A model generated the notes under the pieces. That model was not told where the DNA came from, made no database searches, and saw only the letters and a list, made by a program, of their open reading frames with translations. Position numbers and translations under genes: made by a program. This document shows positions 37,907-49,930 of a stretch of 64,000 nucleotides of DNA, piece after piece. The number at the start of each line of letters is the position of its first letter. The first letter of the stretch is position 1. Source of the stretch: Morchella semilibera (lineage: Eukaryota > Ascomycota > Pezizomycetes > Pezizales > Morchellaceae); NCBI GenBank assembly GCA_009192285.1, contig CM018604.1, forward strand, positions 3,162,001-3,226,000, in the 5' to 3' direction.

Positions 37907-40321
37907 ACAGATTTCCCTCGGATATTCTAAGGTATTATCATCTCTGACCTTGAGTGATATATAGTCATTATGCTTATAAAATACTCACAATGCTTGGCAC
38001 AGTTCGAATAGTTGTACGGTGAGCTAGGGATGCTGGATACACTTTCAATTCTCTTGTGAAAAGTTTTGAATTGTCAGAAGTACTATAGCTTAGAGTCTCA
38101 TGTACAAATCTTGTCATTTTCAACTGATTTGAGCGACCGAATACTTCTTTCATTGTACTCATAATCTGAGGAGGTGAGCTATAAAGGCTCTGGTTTCCTT
38201 ACATAAATGCAAGTGATATGAAATTACGGCCTTTTTTCTTATTCATTGCGGTTACTGTGTGATTATATCACTATATATTTATATAACGGACTTTTTCAGG
38301 AAATACAAGAAAGGTCCCAGAAAAGAAGAGGGCTGTATAATTCCCCCAAGAGTAGGATAGAAAAAACAGTTAGAAGCATCGCGGTGATAGTATTCAGACC
38401 TAAATTTAAAGCCACAAAGCTCTTCCGTGTCTAATGGGACGTATATTGGGTGTATCGCGTGCAGAAATTGGTAAAGCCAGTGTTTACAAAGTTAGGCCCA
38501 GTTATTCTAGTAGAAATTCATTGTGGGGTAGCTTCCGGGCACTTCAGCCTGCGTAATATGGGATTTGCTTTTGGAGGGAGTCTCAAGAGGTGTGTAGGGC
38601 CTACTTCCTACTTGATAATACATGCACCTAGACTCTGTTTTTGTAACTGCTTACTGGACCATTAAATCAAATGACTTGCGGTAGTGCAAGGCTATAGAGT
38701 TCTAGCAGCTCAAACATCTGGGGGCCTTTTTGACCGGATATATTTCTCTGCACTGGTAAGTCTCGCTGCAATTAATGCTGTATTTGAAACCACATAAACT
38801 TTGAACTCACTGTAGATTATATTAAGCTTAAACTTGGCAAATATGGGCCTCATTATATGGTTGAAAGGTGAGAATAACTCGAGTGCAACGCCTTGAACGC
38901 GTTATCGCTGGAGGTACCCGGTTACGGAATTTAATGGTTTAGGCTACTCTACATTGGACAAGACATCATGTATTACCTCTAGCTGTTGAAGAGCGGTATC
39001 TTCGTTGCTGGTCTGAATATTAACAGAGGGCCTCATGCCTGTTTAGAGGACTATGTGTGCCGCCTCTGGTCTTTCATCGAAACGTTTCTTCAAGGCAGGT
39101 GGCCTATCTTAAGCAGGGGCGTAGCACTGATAATATCAGAGATGTTGGAGATAGTTGGGGATGCGGGGAGTTTGGAGTTTGATATTGAACCGTCCCTTTG
39201 CTCGGTTCTAGCGGGTTCTCTGTAAGGAAGAGCCTCCTGCTCTTCCTAATGTTCTTCTGCTTTATTAGTACAACTAGCAGATTCTCCTAGACCAGATATA
39301 CTGTTTGCATGTACAATTGCGGTTGATGCCGTTTTCTGATTTGGGCACTCAAAAGATGAACCCCGGGGCATTCCCCTACGTACAGCTCAAGTAAAGCATG
39401 TAAAACACATGTTTCGACTGGCTCCAATAATTTGGAGATACCTTCAGTCAAAAGCTGTCGATCAATGAGCTCTTAATCGCAGATATGGTTATGGCCGGGG
39501 TGGTTCTTACTGTATGAAAAATGAAGAGACACTGCGTTGCAGCCGATTACATGTACTTATATAAGAGAGACCAGTGTCAACGACGCCTTGCATCACAATT
39601 TCAGAAATGAACCAGGGATTTAATTTCTAAACATTCTATATTAAGATCATCCTAGATACAAATATGAGCCCAATGTCGGCACTAATTTCAAATGTTGAGA
39701 TTGTGGCATCCCGTTTGCGTGGTTTTCATGTCCCTGTCCTATATCTACATTAATACTCAAGAAATTCCAACGAATAGCGCTGTCAGTTGATAGTCAGGGA
39801 TCACAATTGTTCCAGTACGTGCCACCTATATGTATAAATAAAACCTTCAAGTACCAGTCTTGTTACACTCACATAAAGCACATAAAGCGTTTTAGGGCTT
39901 GATTTATCCTTGCCCCCGGCACTCAGGGTAATAGTCGGAAAATGGAGTAGAGATTTACTGTTGCCTGATATTCTAATACCCGGTTATCCCGCTTCTTACA
40001 ACATACATGTATGTATGTATGTCTGAACCCCGAGAAACTATTTTAGGATCCAGTCTCTAAACATATTTCCATCAACCTCTACCCTCAAATATATCCTCAT
40101 CATCTCTCAATCTTTAAACATACCATCATAATCATCTTCCGTCAGAAAGACACGCACTACCTCCTATCAGAAAGCTCTTCATCCTGCCTTGTATCTAATT
40201 AGATACTATCTGCTCTGAAACTAGTCCTATTATCACCTGTTTCCTCAGCTGGCAAAGCAGTCATCGTTGAATTAAAATCATCCATAGTTCTCCTCCACTG
40301 AAGTAGAAATTCCAACTAAAC
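37907..40321. other. Intergenic region without supported genes
   Basis: 2.4 kb, A/T-rich. Small frames (38246-38434, 38450-38665, 38986-39225 on +; 37974-38162 on -) are not supported; 38986-39225 (RGPHACLEDYVCRLWSFIE...) has the most protein-like composition. TACATGTA occurs at about 39551 and 40006, the latter continuing into a TATG tandem. C/T-rich DNA at 40070-40200 fits the promoter of the next gene. Confidence 0.5.
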
Positions 40322-41266
40322 ATGCCTACCCGTACCACTCTTTTTACCACGGACTGCGTCGTAAGAATCTTCACTTCCCATCCCCCTCCCAATTTTACTA
40401 ATAGATAGCAAGAATCTGGGGGCCCGCAACAGTCAAGAGGGGGCAGGGCCAAGTCCGTCTCGTAACCGTCTCACAAATAATGTGAATTTCCTGAAAAGGG
40501 AGTGGATAAAGTTTGACTATGAGGATCCTGCTGATCAATTAAGATATCCGGTAAGTTTTGATCAGCTGTAGTCTGTGCATAGGACGGAAAGGTGGATATG
40601 ATCTAACCCCTCCCTTATTAGGACTGGAAGACCCCTGAGGAATGGCAGAAATATGTCAATGAGGTGCACGAGTATATTAGAAATGGGACCCCCGATTTGA
40701 CCGACAATTACCCTTTCCGGAAATATAACCTGACTGCATCCTCGAATTCTGATGGGTTCCCGGTTTTAAAAACTAGTCCATTCACGGGAAAAAATTTGCT
40801 TGCAGATATTGAAAAGAGGCAGGGCTTCAACGCCTGGAAAGTCGGCCATGCCCTCCACATAGTGAGGAAACAGGGGGGCGCCCCAGCACCGAATAGCCAG
40901 CAGAGAAACGAGGTAAAAAAAGCCCTTAGGGCCTATTCTCACACCGTGCGGCAAAGTGTCTTTGCTATGTCTGGCCAACAGGTGCAGAGGTTTATCGAGC
41001 GCCAAATGCCAGGAATTCCAGAAGTCATCCAGCTACAAATCTTCGATGCATGGAGCGATTGGCTGTTTCGAATAGCATGCCGAAATCCAACGCGAAGCTT
41101 GACCAGATATTGGCTGGAAGGCGGCGGAACTCGAATCCCCCAGGATACCGAAGAGGATGAAGTTGAGAGTATGGGTTTGATTACATCTGCGGGCCTACAT
41201 AGGACATGGTCTGAGATGAGCTTAGAGGCTATAGAGTCGTACTATAAGGGTAAAAGCTGGAGCTAA
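40322..41266 (+). CDS. Orphan W-motif family protein, three exons, 273 aa
   Basis: Exons 40322-40360, 40413-40550 and 40622-41266; 822 nt. Intron 1 (52 nt) has GTAAGA, branch TACTAAT and GCAAG; intron 2 (71 nt) has GTAAGT and TTATTAG. The protein begins MPTRTTLFTTDCV and is soluble and probably helical. It has a Trp-rich N-terminal half (REWIKFDYEDP, DWKTPEEWQKYVNEVHEY), then a segment with RKYNLTASSNSDG and KRQGFNAWKVGHAL, a basic helix (QQRNEVKKALRAYS), and a motif AWSDWLFRIACRNPTRSL at about 210-227. No known domain is recognised. The final third is acidic (DTEEDEVESMG). The motif recurs in the genes at 45409 and, more weakly, 47126, and a decayed copy of this gene lies at 63607. Together these point to a lineage-specific family; function unknown. 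Confidence 0.78.
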
Positions 41267-43310
41267 TAGTGAGGACTTGAAGTGGTCGAAGAATGTTTTT
41301 TACGAAGTATTTGTTTTCCTTTTTACTTCTGTCCCCATTTTTCTTTCGGGTCTTTGCTTTCGGAGCTCTCCTCTCCGATATTTTCACTATCTTCGGCCTG
41401 CTCTGGTCACCTCTGGTTTGTCTCGTATAGCGGGACTGGGGTAAATTGATGTAGCTGTGCAGATAGATGGAATTCTGGAACGGAGACTGGAGGGTCTCTT
41501 CATGAAGTTGGGTCATGAACATGATGTTTAGTTTGCTTGCGGGGGAGTTATTTGGGGGGGGGGGTATAGCACTTACTGTTTTTAGTGGCTAGGGCTGAGT
41601 TTGGTGAAATCGGTTAGCTGGGAGTAATAAAAGCCACTGTTTGCTGGTAATGCTTTCAGAAATCTCATATCGGGTGGGAAAGTTGATAGGAATTATGCGA
41701 AGAAATATAGCTTGAGATGGACTGATAATGTGGAAATATTGAAAACCTTGGCCCGAAACCTCGGGACTAGTTGTATCACCTAGGGAGCCCACTTTCGAAA
41801 GAGGGACAGATACATGGAGTATAGTAGAAGGGTATATGGAACCTGCGACATCAATTTCAATATGGATACGTACTGAAGTGGTCTATTATATAATGAGCTT
41901 GGATGGGTGTGTTTGGGACGAGATCGGGGATCACTGAAACCGTTTCCCTGCGTCGAACGAACGGTCTGCCGCATCTCCGCAGCAAAAACAACATGGGGCC
42001 TACTCGATAGAGGCTGGGTTCTCAAATACCGGAGGTAGCTAGGCGGGGAGGAGCTAAATTTATTATCCGTCGAGTGGCAAGACATACAGTCACAACTCCT
42101 GAGAAGGCACATACTCACATGTACGTAGATGAACTATATGCAAGGCCCTACAAGGGGGTCCGCACAAACGTGCGTACCAGGAGAAGTGGGAGTAGACAAA
42201 CTAAGAACCGCGGCTCGATAACATGTGGCTTCCGCCTGGCGATAACAACATGTACATAGATAAACGTGTATAGTATCGCGAGGCACGACTGCTGGTGGAT
42301 AGCGATGCGGGACTAGGATCTTTAGTGTGTAGAGCTGAGGGAGGGCACTTGCCTGGTGAATGATGAGGCTCGAGACAGTGAGCGCGCCAGGCCGGTTAGT
42401 GTTGAGGAGACAAGGTGTATTTTTTCTTCTTTCTTCCCCCTTTTTTGATGTTGGTGGTGGATGGCGCTCTGGGGATAAAATCGTGCGTCACCGTAGCCGA
42501 GAGGCTGCATGCAAGTATGAATTTAAAAAAAAGGTGGAGCTGAGGACAACCAACCCTAACCCATATCCGAGTGATAAATTATGTCGCGAGTGATGGTGTG
42601 TGACGGGGAGTTTGTGCTCCCTAGACAAGGCGGGATTGAGTATCTGGGCTGTACATGAGGGTTTGTCTTTGTAAATGACTCCTGTGTGGAAATGTACGAG
42701 GTCGAACAAAGAGGTTTACACAGGCAATTGTCCTGTGACTGTTGATATATTATAATGGGGTACTTTGCAGCACAGCGGTAGTTCCCCTTGGGATCTTCAC
42801 AACCTTCTGCAGCTATCCGTTCGACTTTATATTCTGAACCTCTTTGATTGATATGCCAATTAATTATTTATACATGTACATACTTACTTATAAGGTACAA
42901 TCTTTGCCTGAGCCAGGCCTGCAGTTCGTTTAGCTCATAGAAAGGATGTTTGAAATAGAAACCAAACCCATATATATATATGTGTGTGTTGATCCTATGG
43001 TGATGGGTTAGTCCCTGTGCAACCAGATTCATAGATTACGACTGCCACTCCACTTGCCTGGTTGTGCCGCCTTTCGGTGGAAAAAGATTGATTTACCCCG
43101 CTGTGTTATCAGTCCAAAGCCCTTATCAGCTGAAATATGCATATCTCCCCTGTCCCAGACTAGCACATTGCTCTCTTTCGTGTTGATTCCCACATCATCG
43201 AGCGTGGACCTTGTCCTGCATCAACAGACATCTCCCTCCCCTCCTTTCTAAATTTTTCATCATCAAGGTCTCCTCCAATCAGCACTTTTAATCACAATAT
43301 CTAAAAAGAT
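41267..43310. other. Intergenic region without supported genes
   Basis: 2 kb, no supported coding sequence. Contains a G11 run (41554-41564), a CCCTAACCC-type telomere-like motif (about 42553), TACATGTA at about 42871 and a TA/TG tandem (42968-42990). The last 100 bases are C/T-rich, matching the promoter of the 43311 gene. Confidence 0.5.
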
Positions 43311-44721
43311 ATGGCCACTACCACCGCGGCCCAGGCTGCTGTTGAAGCTGCCCAAGCTGCTGCCGACATCGCTTTCTTCAGGAGCCTTGATCTCTCCGAG
43401 AACAACAAAGAAAACCTTCCTCCCTGGCTTGCTGAAGAGCGAGAGCCCATCTGGGCACGCCAACGTGCAGCCATTGCCAACTGGCGTCCTACACCTGAAC
43501 AAGAAAGACGTTATAGAGCGCGTCATCCCCTTCCTCCCGAGCGAACTGTGATAACACATGACATCACCTTTGGATACACTCCCTCCTCATCTACTCTGCC
43601 AATTATCCGCCCCAGGCGTGTCCGTGGCGAGTGGCATGAGATTTTTCTTCAAGAATGGGAGAGACCCGTTGCTCGAGACCCGCCACCAGCATGGGTGAGC
43701 GGTGCCGGTCGTGGGGATCCTGTTCCTCAGCCATTTTTGAACTCGCCGATACTAGATGCCCGTGGGATCCTGATTGATGTCACTCTTCGGGCGGCGGCAA
43801 TCGAGGCGATGCAAGAGCAGAGTAATACGCTTAGACCGGAGAATCCCGATTTGACAGCGACTGGGGGATCGGTCCGTGGCCAGAGACGCAGAGCACCTAT
43901 CCCAGCTTCGTTCTCTACTCCACAGCTTTCGACACCAAGGGTAGCCGCTAGAAGTCGTCCACTGTCGTTGTTGGCTCCATCCAGAGAGGAGATGGATAGT
44001 GGGTTCGAGATCTTTGAAGACCCTGAGGAGCGCGCGGGTGAGGTTCAATTTTACGAACAGCATCAAACTGGCCGTGGGGAGGGGCAGCTGCCTTTACTCA
44101 ACTCGTTGACCATCTCTAGTGGCGATGATGCGCCAGAGGTCGGTCAGAGTGAAGAGGGAGTTGGAGAATTGGCGCAGACATTGTCATCAATCAGGATCGT
44201 TGTTGATGAACCAAATGACGACCAAGAGAACCAGATTATCGAAACCGTTGCGCCAAAGCCGGCGGTGGCCTCAACAGTCCTTACGACCATCTACAGTAGG
44301 CCAAGATCCTCCACCTATCCCGGTAACAAGGTTCAGTACACCTTTCTTCCCTTCGAGAGCATTTTGGAAAGCCTTCCAGGTAGCCCAGTCAAGCTGGCTT
44401 TTCCCATGCCAGCCCCCAGTGCAAACTTTCCATTTGGTCAAACTCAAGACACCTTGCTCAACCCAGTTGGAGACGCATCGGCTACCCCGAACAATACCCC
44501 CTCAATTCTGGATTTCCAGGAGTTCAAAAAGAGTTTTCCAAGGCGTGTACGTCTCGCCTTGGAATTACCAGTCACCGGTAACAGAAGGGTCCGGTCCTTG
44601 AACGCACAGCCATCTCCACCTTTTGAGCTTGTAGGTTTACCTTAGAGTTGCTTAACCATCAATCTGTACTAATATTCCCTCACTTTAGGAAAATGGCTTT
44701 CTTGAGGCTATGCAGGCCTAG
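43311..44721 (+). CDS. Disordered protein with KEN box, ABBA motif and CDK sites, two exons, 450 aa
   Basis: Exon 1 is 43311-44630. The frame would stop at 44645, but a strong intron (GTAGGT, branch TACTAAT, CACTTTAG; 44631-44688) joins in phase to 44689-44721, adding ENGFLEAMQA and a stop. The start is the ATG of MATTTAAQAAVEAA, an Ala-rich helix. Short motifs are visible: KEN box at 33-35 (NNKENLPP), ABBA-type FEIFED at 232-237 after SREEMDSG, CDK-type sites STPRVAAR and GSPVKLAF plus other TP/SP sites, and RVRLALELP near the C-terminus, which could act as an RxxL or RxL docking motif. In known proteins KEN and ABBA motifs bind APC/C activators Cdc20/Cdh1. That makes a cell-cycle substrate or inhibitor (securin-like or Acm1-like) a fair guess, but each motif is short. 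No folded domain recognised. Confidence 0.78.
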
Positions 44722-45408
44722 CCGGCGACCCATCGTCTTCTGGCGGGCATCGTTAGCCCTCAGGTAAAACAAAAGTGTATTTCTTGGGGAGAAAATTAAA
44801 GGCATAAATATAAGGCGGTTTTACGGTGGGTGCAGCGAGTTATATGGATGGGGCGTACATGTGTGATTTCGGCAGGAGAACCCTTGGTCAATCTTCTGAT
44901 ACCATGTAACATCATGTAAATACCATTCACTCAGCACTCAAATATCATTATTAATAAATGCTCACCCGTACATCTCCTTCCCCAAACTTTGCGTATGGTT
45001 TTATGGTGCGCTTGGCACTTCAATCTGCATAATCTTTCTGGGCCAGCAGCGGGCTTCCAGTAGCCTTGCCTACTCTATATCTTTTGTAGTTTCTTTTTTT
45101 ATGTGTGTTTACGTACATGTACTTATGATGTCTGGGGATGACGCATTCAACACATTGTAGTACATGACACGCACAAATTTAATCCCCGCCAGAGAAGGGC
45201 GAAGCTCAGGAAAAGATTGCATGATGGAATAACTGAGGCCAACACAGCAAACGGTTTGTGGTGGCGTGTTTGCATATCTACACAGATGTATATTTCATCT
45301 CCCTCCAATCCCCTCCAATATCAGCCGAATCAATTTCCAGCGCCGGGCCAAGTGTCTTTTATCAGCACCTCTTGACCAAACATTTCAGTCTTTACTATAA
45401 CAAACAGA
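44722..45408. other. Short intergenic spacer
   Basis: About 690 bases between two plus-strand genes. Contains TACATGTA at about 45116, and C/T-rich DNA at 45300-45370 just before the next start codon. No coding signal seen. Confidence 0.5.
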
Positions 45409-46914
45409 ATGCATTTCATACCAAGTGTGATCCAAAACACCCCTACCCCCGAACACAGTAGACCACGCAGAGAGCACACAACACACCGCCGTGCTAGGTC
45501 AGGTCCCCTCGTCGAATCGACTTCTGTGGTGACACCCCCGACAAGAGATGCCGCGACCACTACTGAGCTTCCCCGAGTCTCCAGCGGGCCCTTTAACATC
45601 ACAGCATGGGTAAAGGTATCGGTTTCCGAGATTGAACAAGTACTGAGAGAGATAAGCCTATCCAATGGTGCTGTCCCCAATGACCCCTCCCTGGCTACGG
45701 TCGAAGAAATGTTTTCAATTATATCCGGTGACGATAGTGACTCAGTCATCGACGCTATCGAGAACGAGGGCCTGATGTGTCCGATGGGGGTAAGTGCTAG
45801 TATAATGATGATGGAAGGAGCAAATGTCCCACTTTCCGGTTCGATCTCGCCTGGGGGCCGGGCGCTCCTCCAAGGCCGTGCGGACAGGGACATGGCATTT
45901 GAGCAGCTATCTAGCCCCATCGACAACAACCCTCCAACTACAGACCAACCTGAGGTTACATCCGAATGGGAGGGAATTCGCAGTTCTTTCTCCGGATACC
46001 GAGGTAGGGGCTACAAATATTTAGCAAGGACCTCCCATTTCATTCAGAGCTGACTATGTGTTAAAAGACAGTAGACACGAACACGAACGAATCGTAAATG
46101 AAATATCTCTCCATGGGGTGGTCCGAATTTATAATATACTCCAATTACAAGGGCGTCGCCCTACTGGGACACCTCAATATCAAGGATGGACAGAGTGGCT
46201 CATACGGATTCGGAACTATTTTAGAAACACTTCCAGGCCACTTCAGGTGGTTATAGATCTTGATGCTTCAAGATCATTTCGAGTAATGATGAGTTATGGA
46301 TATCCAGGGCTTTTACTGTCGGAAGGCTCTCCAACAGCAATAAACACAACAGGACAAAGAACCAACCAAGGGGAAGAGAGCGAGACACCAGAGGCGACAT
46401 GGGGGGTGTCGGATTTTGGCGAGAGTATTAGAGCCCTGGATGTTGGGGAAATAAATAGGGGTATGTGCCTTGTTGACATATCTACCACATGGACAAACGG
46501 TTAATCTACTCCAATGTGTAGTGCATAACCGTCAAAGGGCCCAGATGGATGAACTACAAGACCTAATGCTGAGGATGGAGTCGAGAGTTGGGGGAGGTGA
46601 TTTTCCAACCCGTACAAACAATAACAATACAGTCTTTGGGGACATCATGTCCGCACTCAGCGGTCCTCGAATGCATAATTACTACGTTGAAGGCGCTAGG
46701 AGTCCTCAGTAGCTGGATAGAGCTTATTAGAGTAGCTAGTATGGAACCTGTGGAGATTGTTTCGAGTTTCAAAAAATCTGCGAGAATCTATCCTCCGAGT
46801 GATGGCTCACGAACGCGCTCAAGACGCCTGGAACAGCGAGTGATGTTGTATGATAAGGATGAAAAGAAGACATCACATAGAGCAGAAATTATGAATCGCA
46901 GGATCATAAAATAA
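45409..46914 (+). CDS. Orphan W-motif protein, multi-exon, about 444 aa (alternative end at 46712)
   Basis: Firm exons are 45409-46003 and 46068-46460 (64-nt intron GTAGGG...TTAAAAG with branch CTGAC), then an exon from 46522 after a 61-nt GTATGT intron. The 3' end is ambiguous. Reading through gives a stop at 46712 (392 aa). Splicing a 46-nt intron 46587-46632 (weak donor GTTGGG) continues to 46914 with better composition (SSWIELIRVASMEPVEIV, then a basic tail). The N-terminus is Arg/Thr/Pro-rich. Residues about 75-125 are acidic (VEEMFSIISGDDSDSVIDAI), followed by SISPGGRALLQGRADRD, which resembles ISPQRGNALLRGGTDGR in the 51086 gene. The third exon carries GWTEWLIRIRNYFRNTSRP, matching the motif in the 40322 gene. 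A possible donor GTAAGT at 45790 has no in-phase acceptor and is ignored. Family and function unknown. Confidence 0.68.
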
Positions 46915-47125
46915 AGAAGTTTAGAATATATCACTACAAGTACATGCTCTAATCTGAGTGCCGCGCTACCCAAAAAGCACGGGTGCACCGGCCCACAAAG
47001 TTGCTATATATCCAGACACGTCCACATTTCTGGCCTTACAAAAACCACAACACGCCCGGTCAACGACCATTACATACAGACTCTGATTTACTTCGTCAAG
47101 TATATCAATCTCCATCAAAATCTCA

Positions 47126-48229
47126 ATGCCCGGCCCAAGACCATCTCCAATCGACATGTCCGCCGCCACTCAGCATACGCGCTCTTACAGCACCAGTATA
47201 ATCTCCAGCGCCAATCACCCCTCCCCTCCCTCCCCCACCGCACACTCCTCCCCGCTGCGTCGCACCACCAGCCTCCTCAACAGTGACCGCTCTTCCCCCA
47301 CCGCTACCGCCACAGCGACTCACTCCTCCCCCCTCCGCCGCACTCCCAGCCCGCTCTCCCGCCTCTCCCGCCAGCGTACTCACGCGCACAATACCTCAAT
47401 CACCACCCCGATCTCCCTCAACCTAACCCTTATGCCCCCCTCCGTCCTCGAGATGTGGATCCTCTGCCGCCAGGTGGGCTACTTCTATACCTTCTTCATC
47501 GACACAATCACTACGCCAACCCTAGACCCATCTCGTCCAAAAATCCACATGAAAAATCTCATGTATGCGCAGTCCGAGCGTGCCCTTACTATCGCCCGCG
47601 ACTTTGCAACTAGAACCCACCACAATATCTCATACTACGATCTGGGCCAGCGCAAGCTGTCCTCCGACTGGGCCATCTGCGGCGCTCCCAGCTACGAGGA
47701 GCTCTTCTGTCTCTGTCGCGAGAGCTCAGCTGCCATATTCGGCCCACGCCTCGGCAACAGGATCGACTTCCGCGAGATCTATGTGCCACCGTACGTGCCG
47801 GCGAGCCGGGTGTTGTCAAACTGGCGTAGGACGGGAATCCAGCCGGAGCTGCACGAGGCGCTGGTCAAGGCGATGACGGTGAATATGGAAGACTGGGAGG
47901 CGAGGGTCAGAGCATATATCATGTGCTTTGACCCGTTCCGCCCGCTGGATGCAGTGAGGCTAATGATGGAGACAGCAAAGGAGCTGAGTTGCGCGGCGAG
48001 GGCGGTGGTGAGGTTGGTTGAGCACCATTATAGGCTCATGCTGGGGTTGGTGCCGATTGAGGGGGTGAGTGAGGCGAAGAGGGCGTATGAGATGGGGTTG
48101 GCGGAGGAGGGGGATGTGGTGGAGAGGGAGCTGGAGAGAGGGTTGGAGGGGGTTGTGGCTGAGGTGGAGGACGAGATGTTTCTTTTGAGTGGGGAGAGGA
48201 GGGAATCTTTGGCGTCGGCTTTAGAATAG
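47126..48229 (+). CDS. Orphan helical protein with Ser/Pro/Thr-rich N-terminus, 367 aa
   Basis: Single-exon gene only about 210 bases after the previous one. The start may be 47126 (MPGPRPSPID) or 47156 (MSAATQHTRS). Residues 1-90 are low-complexity with two copies of a HSSPLRRT unit. The rest is helical: LEMWILCRQVGYFYTFFIDT, AQSERALTIARDFATR, SYEELFCLCRESSAAIFGPR, then DWEARVRAYIMCFDPFRPL at about 275-293, which loosely matches the W/R motif of the upstream neighbours. A Glu-rich C-terminal helix (VVERELERGLEGVVAEVEDE) ends it. Codons are strongly G/C-ended. No recognised family. Tandem position and shared motif suggest common descent with the 40322 and 45409 genes, which is inference. Confidence 0.75.
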   Translation: MPGPRPSPIDMSAATQHTRSYSTSIISSANHPSPPSPTAHSSPLRRTTSLLNSDRSSPTATATATHSSPLRRTPSPLSRLSRQRTHAHNTSITTPISLNLTLMPPSVLEMWILCRQVGYFYTFFIDTITTPTLDPSRPKIHMKNLMYAQSERALTIARDFATRTHHNISYYDLGQRKLSSDWAICGAPSYEELFCLCRESSAAIFGPRLGNRIDFREIYVPPYVPASRVLSNWRRTGIQPELHEALVKAMTVNMEDWEARVRAYIMCFDPFRPLDAVRLMMETAKELSCAARAVVRLVEHHYRLMLGLVPIEGVSEAKRAYEMGLAEEGDVVERELERGLEGVVAEVEDEMFLLSGERRESLASALE

Positions 48230-48495
48230 TCTTATAGGTGGTGATTCGGCCGCTAGAGGCCTAATAATAATAATAGCCTTTTTCCCCCATTGTTAGATAT
48301 CATAAGTAGCTTTGTCTTTGAATGTTTGTCTGTATCGTTAACTTTGGACTTGTAGTGGTCTGTAAGCTCTCTTGTCGTGATATATATCAAGTGTTATCCT
48401 CGTGAATAATTAATCTTTCTGAAATACCAAGAAGATGGATACCAAAGAAAAAAGAAAAAAAGAAAGAAAACTAGTAGAGGCTCCCGAGTCGAAGT

Positions 48496-48517
48496 TATCC
48501 AATATATATATTGGATA
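48496..48517. repeat. Perfect 22-bp palindrome
   Basis: TATCCAATATA is followed directly by its reverse complement TATATTGGATA. An outer GTTATC/GATAAC pair lies slightly further out. It stands about 270 bases downstream of the 47126 gene's stop codon, on the side expected for 3' processing, but AT-rich palindromes also arise by chance. Confidence 0.65.
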
Positions 48518-49811
48518 CTACAAACCGAGAGCGATAACTCTAACCCTAGACTCACGATGTATTGTGTGTATAGCACGAAGAAACGGGGTGAAATCACTAC
48601 CATAGGACTACAAAACCTAGTGATTGGTAGTAGGTTAATTGGGCTGCCGCTGGAGAGGGGGAGGGGTGCTATGCCGGCGCCGCGTTCTTAATGAATTATA
48701 GTGTATTAACCGGAATACCTCAGTGATCTCCCCACCCCCCTTTGGTACAGTAGTATATGACTTGTCCCAGGGCTACATGTATGTAGACGCACCCCTGGGA
48801 TATGGTTAACCTGGGGTACGACTAGCCCATAAATTTGAAAACCAAGTTCAACAAAAAATTGCTCCTAGTGGGTCTCGACAATCAAAAAAAAGGTTCTCCA
48901 TATTCTTACAGAGGGTACTATCCGTACCATGTAGGAACACCATTTTGATTTTACTGAGTTTGGGTGGGGTTAGTCATACCCCTAGTATAACCATCCCCAG
49001 GAGTTCGTCTACATGCAGGACATGTGAGAGGAGGATGTATGTATAGAAGAAGAGAAGCTACTCGATTATCACAATGGTACTGTAATCTATCTCTGCCTTG
49101 TCAGGATAGTTTTTTTTCCTTTTCTTTTTTTTTGTTTATCGTCGTAATCAATATCATTGATGTTATCAATCATAATGAATCACTCGCTGTGTCACAAGGA
49201 GTCTAGTTGTATTCATAGGACATCACTCGGTGCCAAGACAGACCCCCGGTGTTGATTCAACCATACTCTTCCATATACCGAAGACTACATCTGAAATCAG
49301 TCATGTAGTTTGAGATTGTTTTATATCTCCGTATATGTAAGAATGTACCTTCGCGGTCGTAAAGTCTGGAAAATCCGTGACTCTTTGGTTCCTTAGATAA
49401 ATGTACATACTACACTTTCTTCTTCCCCCCTCGTTCTACTAGTGCTCGTACATACCTCCGCTTATTCCTCCTGCGTCCTCCAAATGGGGGCCTACAGAAA
49501 TCTTGAGTGCGAGGACTAAAGAGGGGCTTTACCTTGTTTTTCATTTTGTGGCTGTCCCGCGTGGTTCCTATTCCGGTCGGTTCCGCATTTTTTTTTCAGC
49601 ATCTTCTTTCGTGGCTAACTTTTCCCTGCTTGCTCTTCCCCCCCCCCTTCCCGCCCCTCTCCCCTCTCTTAATTCACTCGCTTCTAGCTAAGTATCTCTT
49701 CTCCCCTCACGTTCGATATGTTTTGATTTTATATATGTTGATTTTGTTCTGATCATCGACTGTGTTATGGTGGGCTTCCCTTTATATGTTGTGTAAGAAA
49801 ACAAAAATTTG

Positions 49812-49930
49812 AACGGGCGCCAGTGGCTAACCCCCACATTAGCATTGGCCGCATGCAACGAGAGTTGAACTCCTTTAAGTAGCATCGTCAATCTAATGTG
49901 GGAATTAAACCACTAGGCCATGTGCCCGTT
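49812..49930 (-). repeat. tRNA-like 119-bp element with inverted termini, copy 1
   Basis: Ends are AACGGGC and GCCCGTT, extending as imperfect inverted repeats of 31-38 bases that meet again at CCACATTAG/CTAATGTGG. Read on the minus strand it has a good pol III A box (TGGCCTAGTGG) about 11 bases in. About 50 bases later comes a B box-like T-arm (GGAGTTCAACTCT, loop TTCAACT fitting TTCRANY). No 7-bp acceptor stem forms around that arm, so it is not a normal tRNA. A tRNA-derived SINE-like unit, a MITE or a structured RNA gene are all possible. No target-site duplication is visible. Confidence 0.65.

Noticed and set aside
38986-39225. 79-codon frame on the plus strand
   Set aside because: Composition is moderately protein-like, but there is no ATG and no splice partner found.
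45790-45876. Possible intron with GTAAGT donor in the 45409 gene
   Set aside because: No acceptor gives the right phase, and the paralogue at 51086 keeps the ISPxxG..ALL block that would be removed or shifted.
45330-45929. 199-codon frame on the minus strand
   Set aside because: Antisense to exon 1 of the 45409 gene, which has matching splice sites and paralogy on the plus strand.
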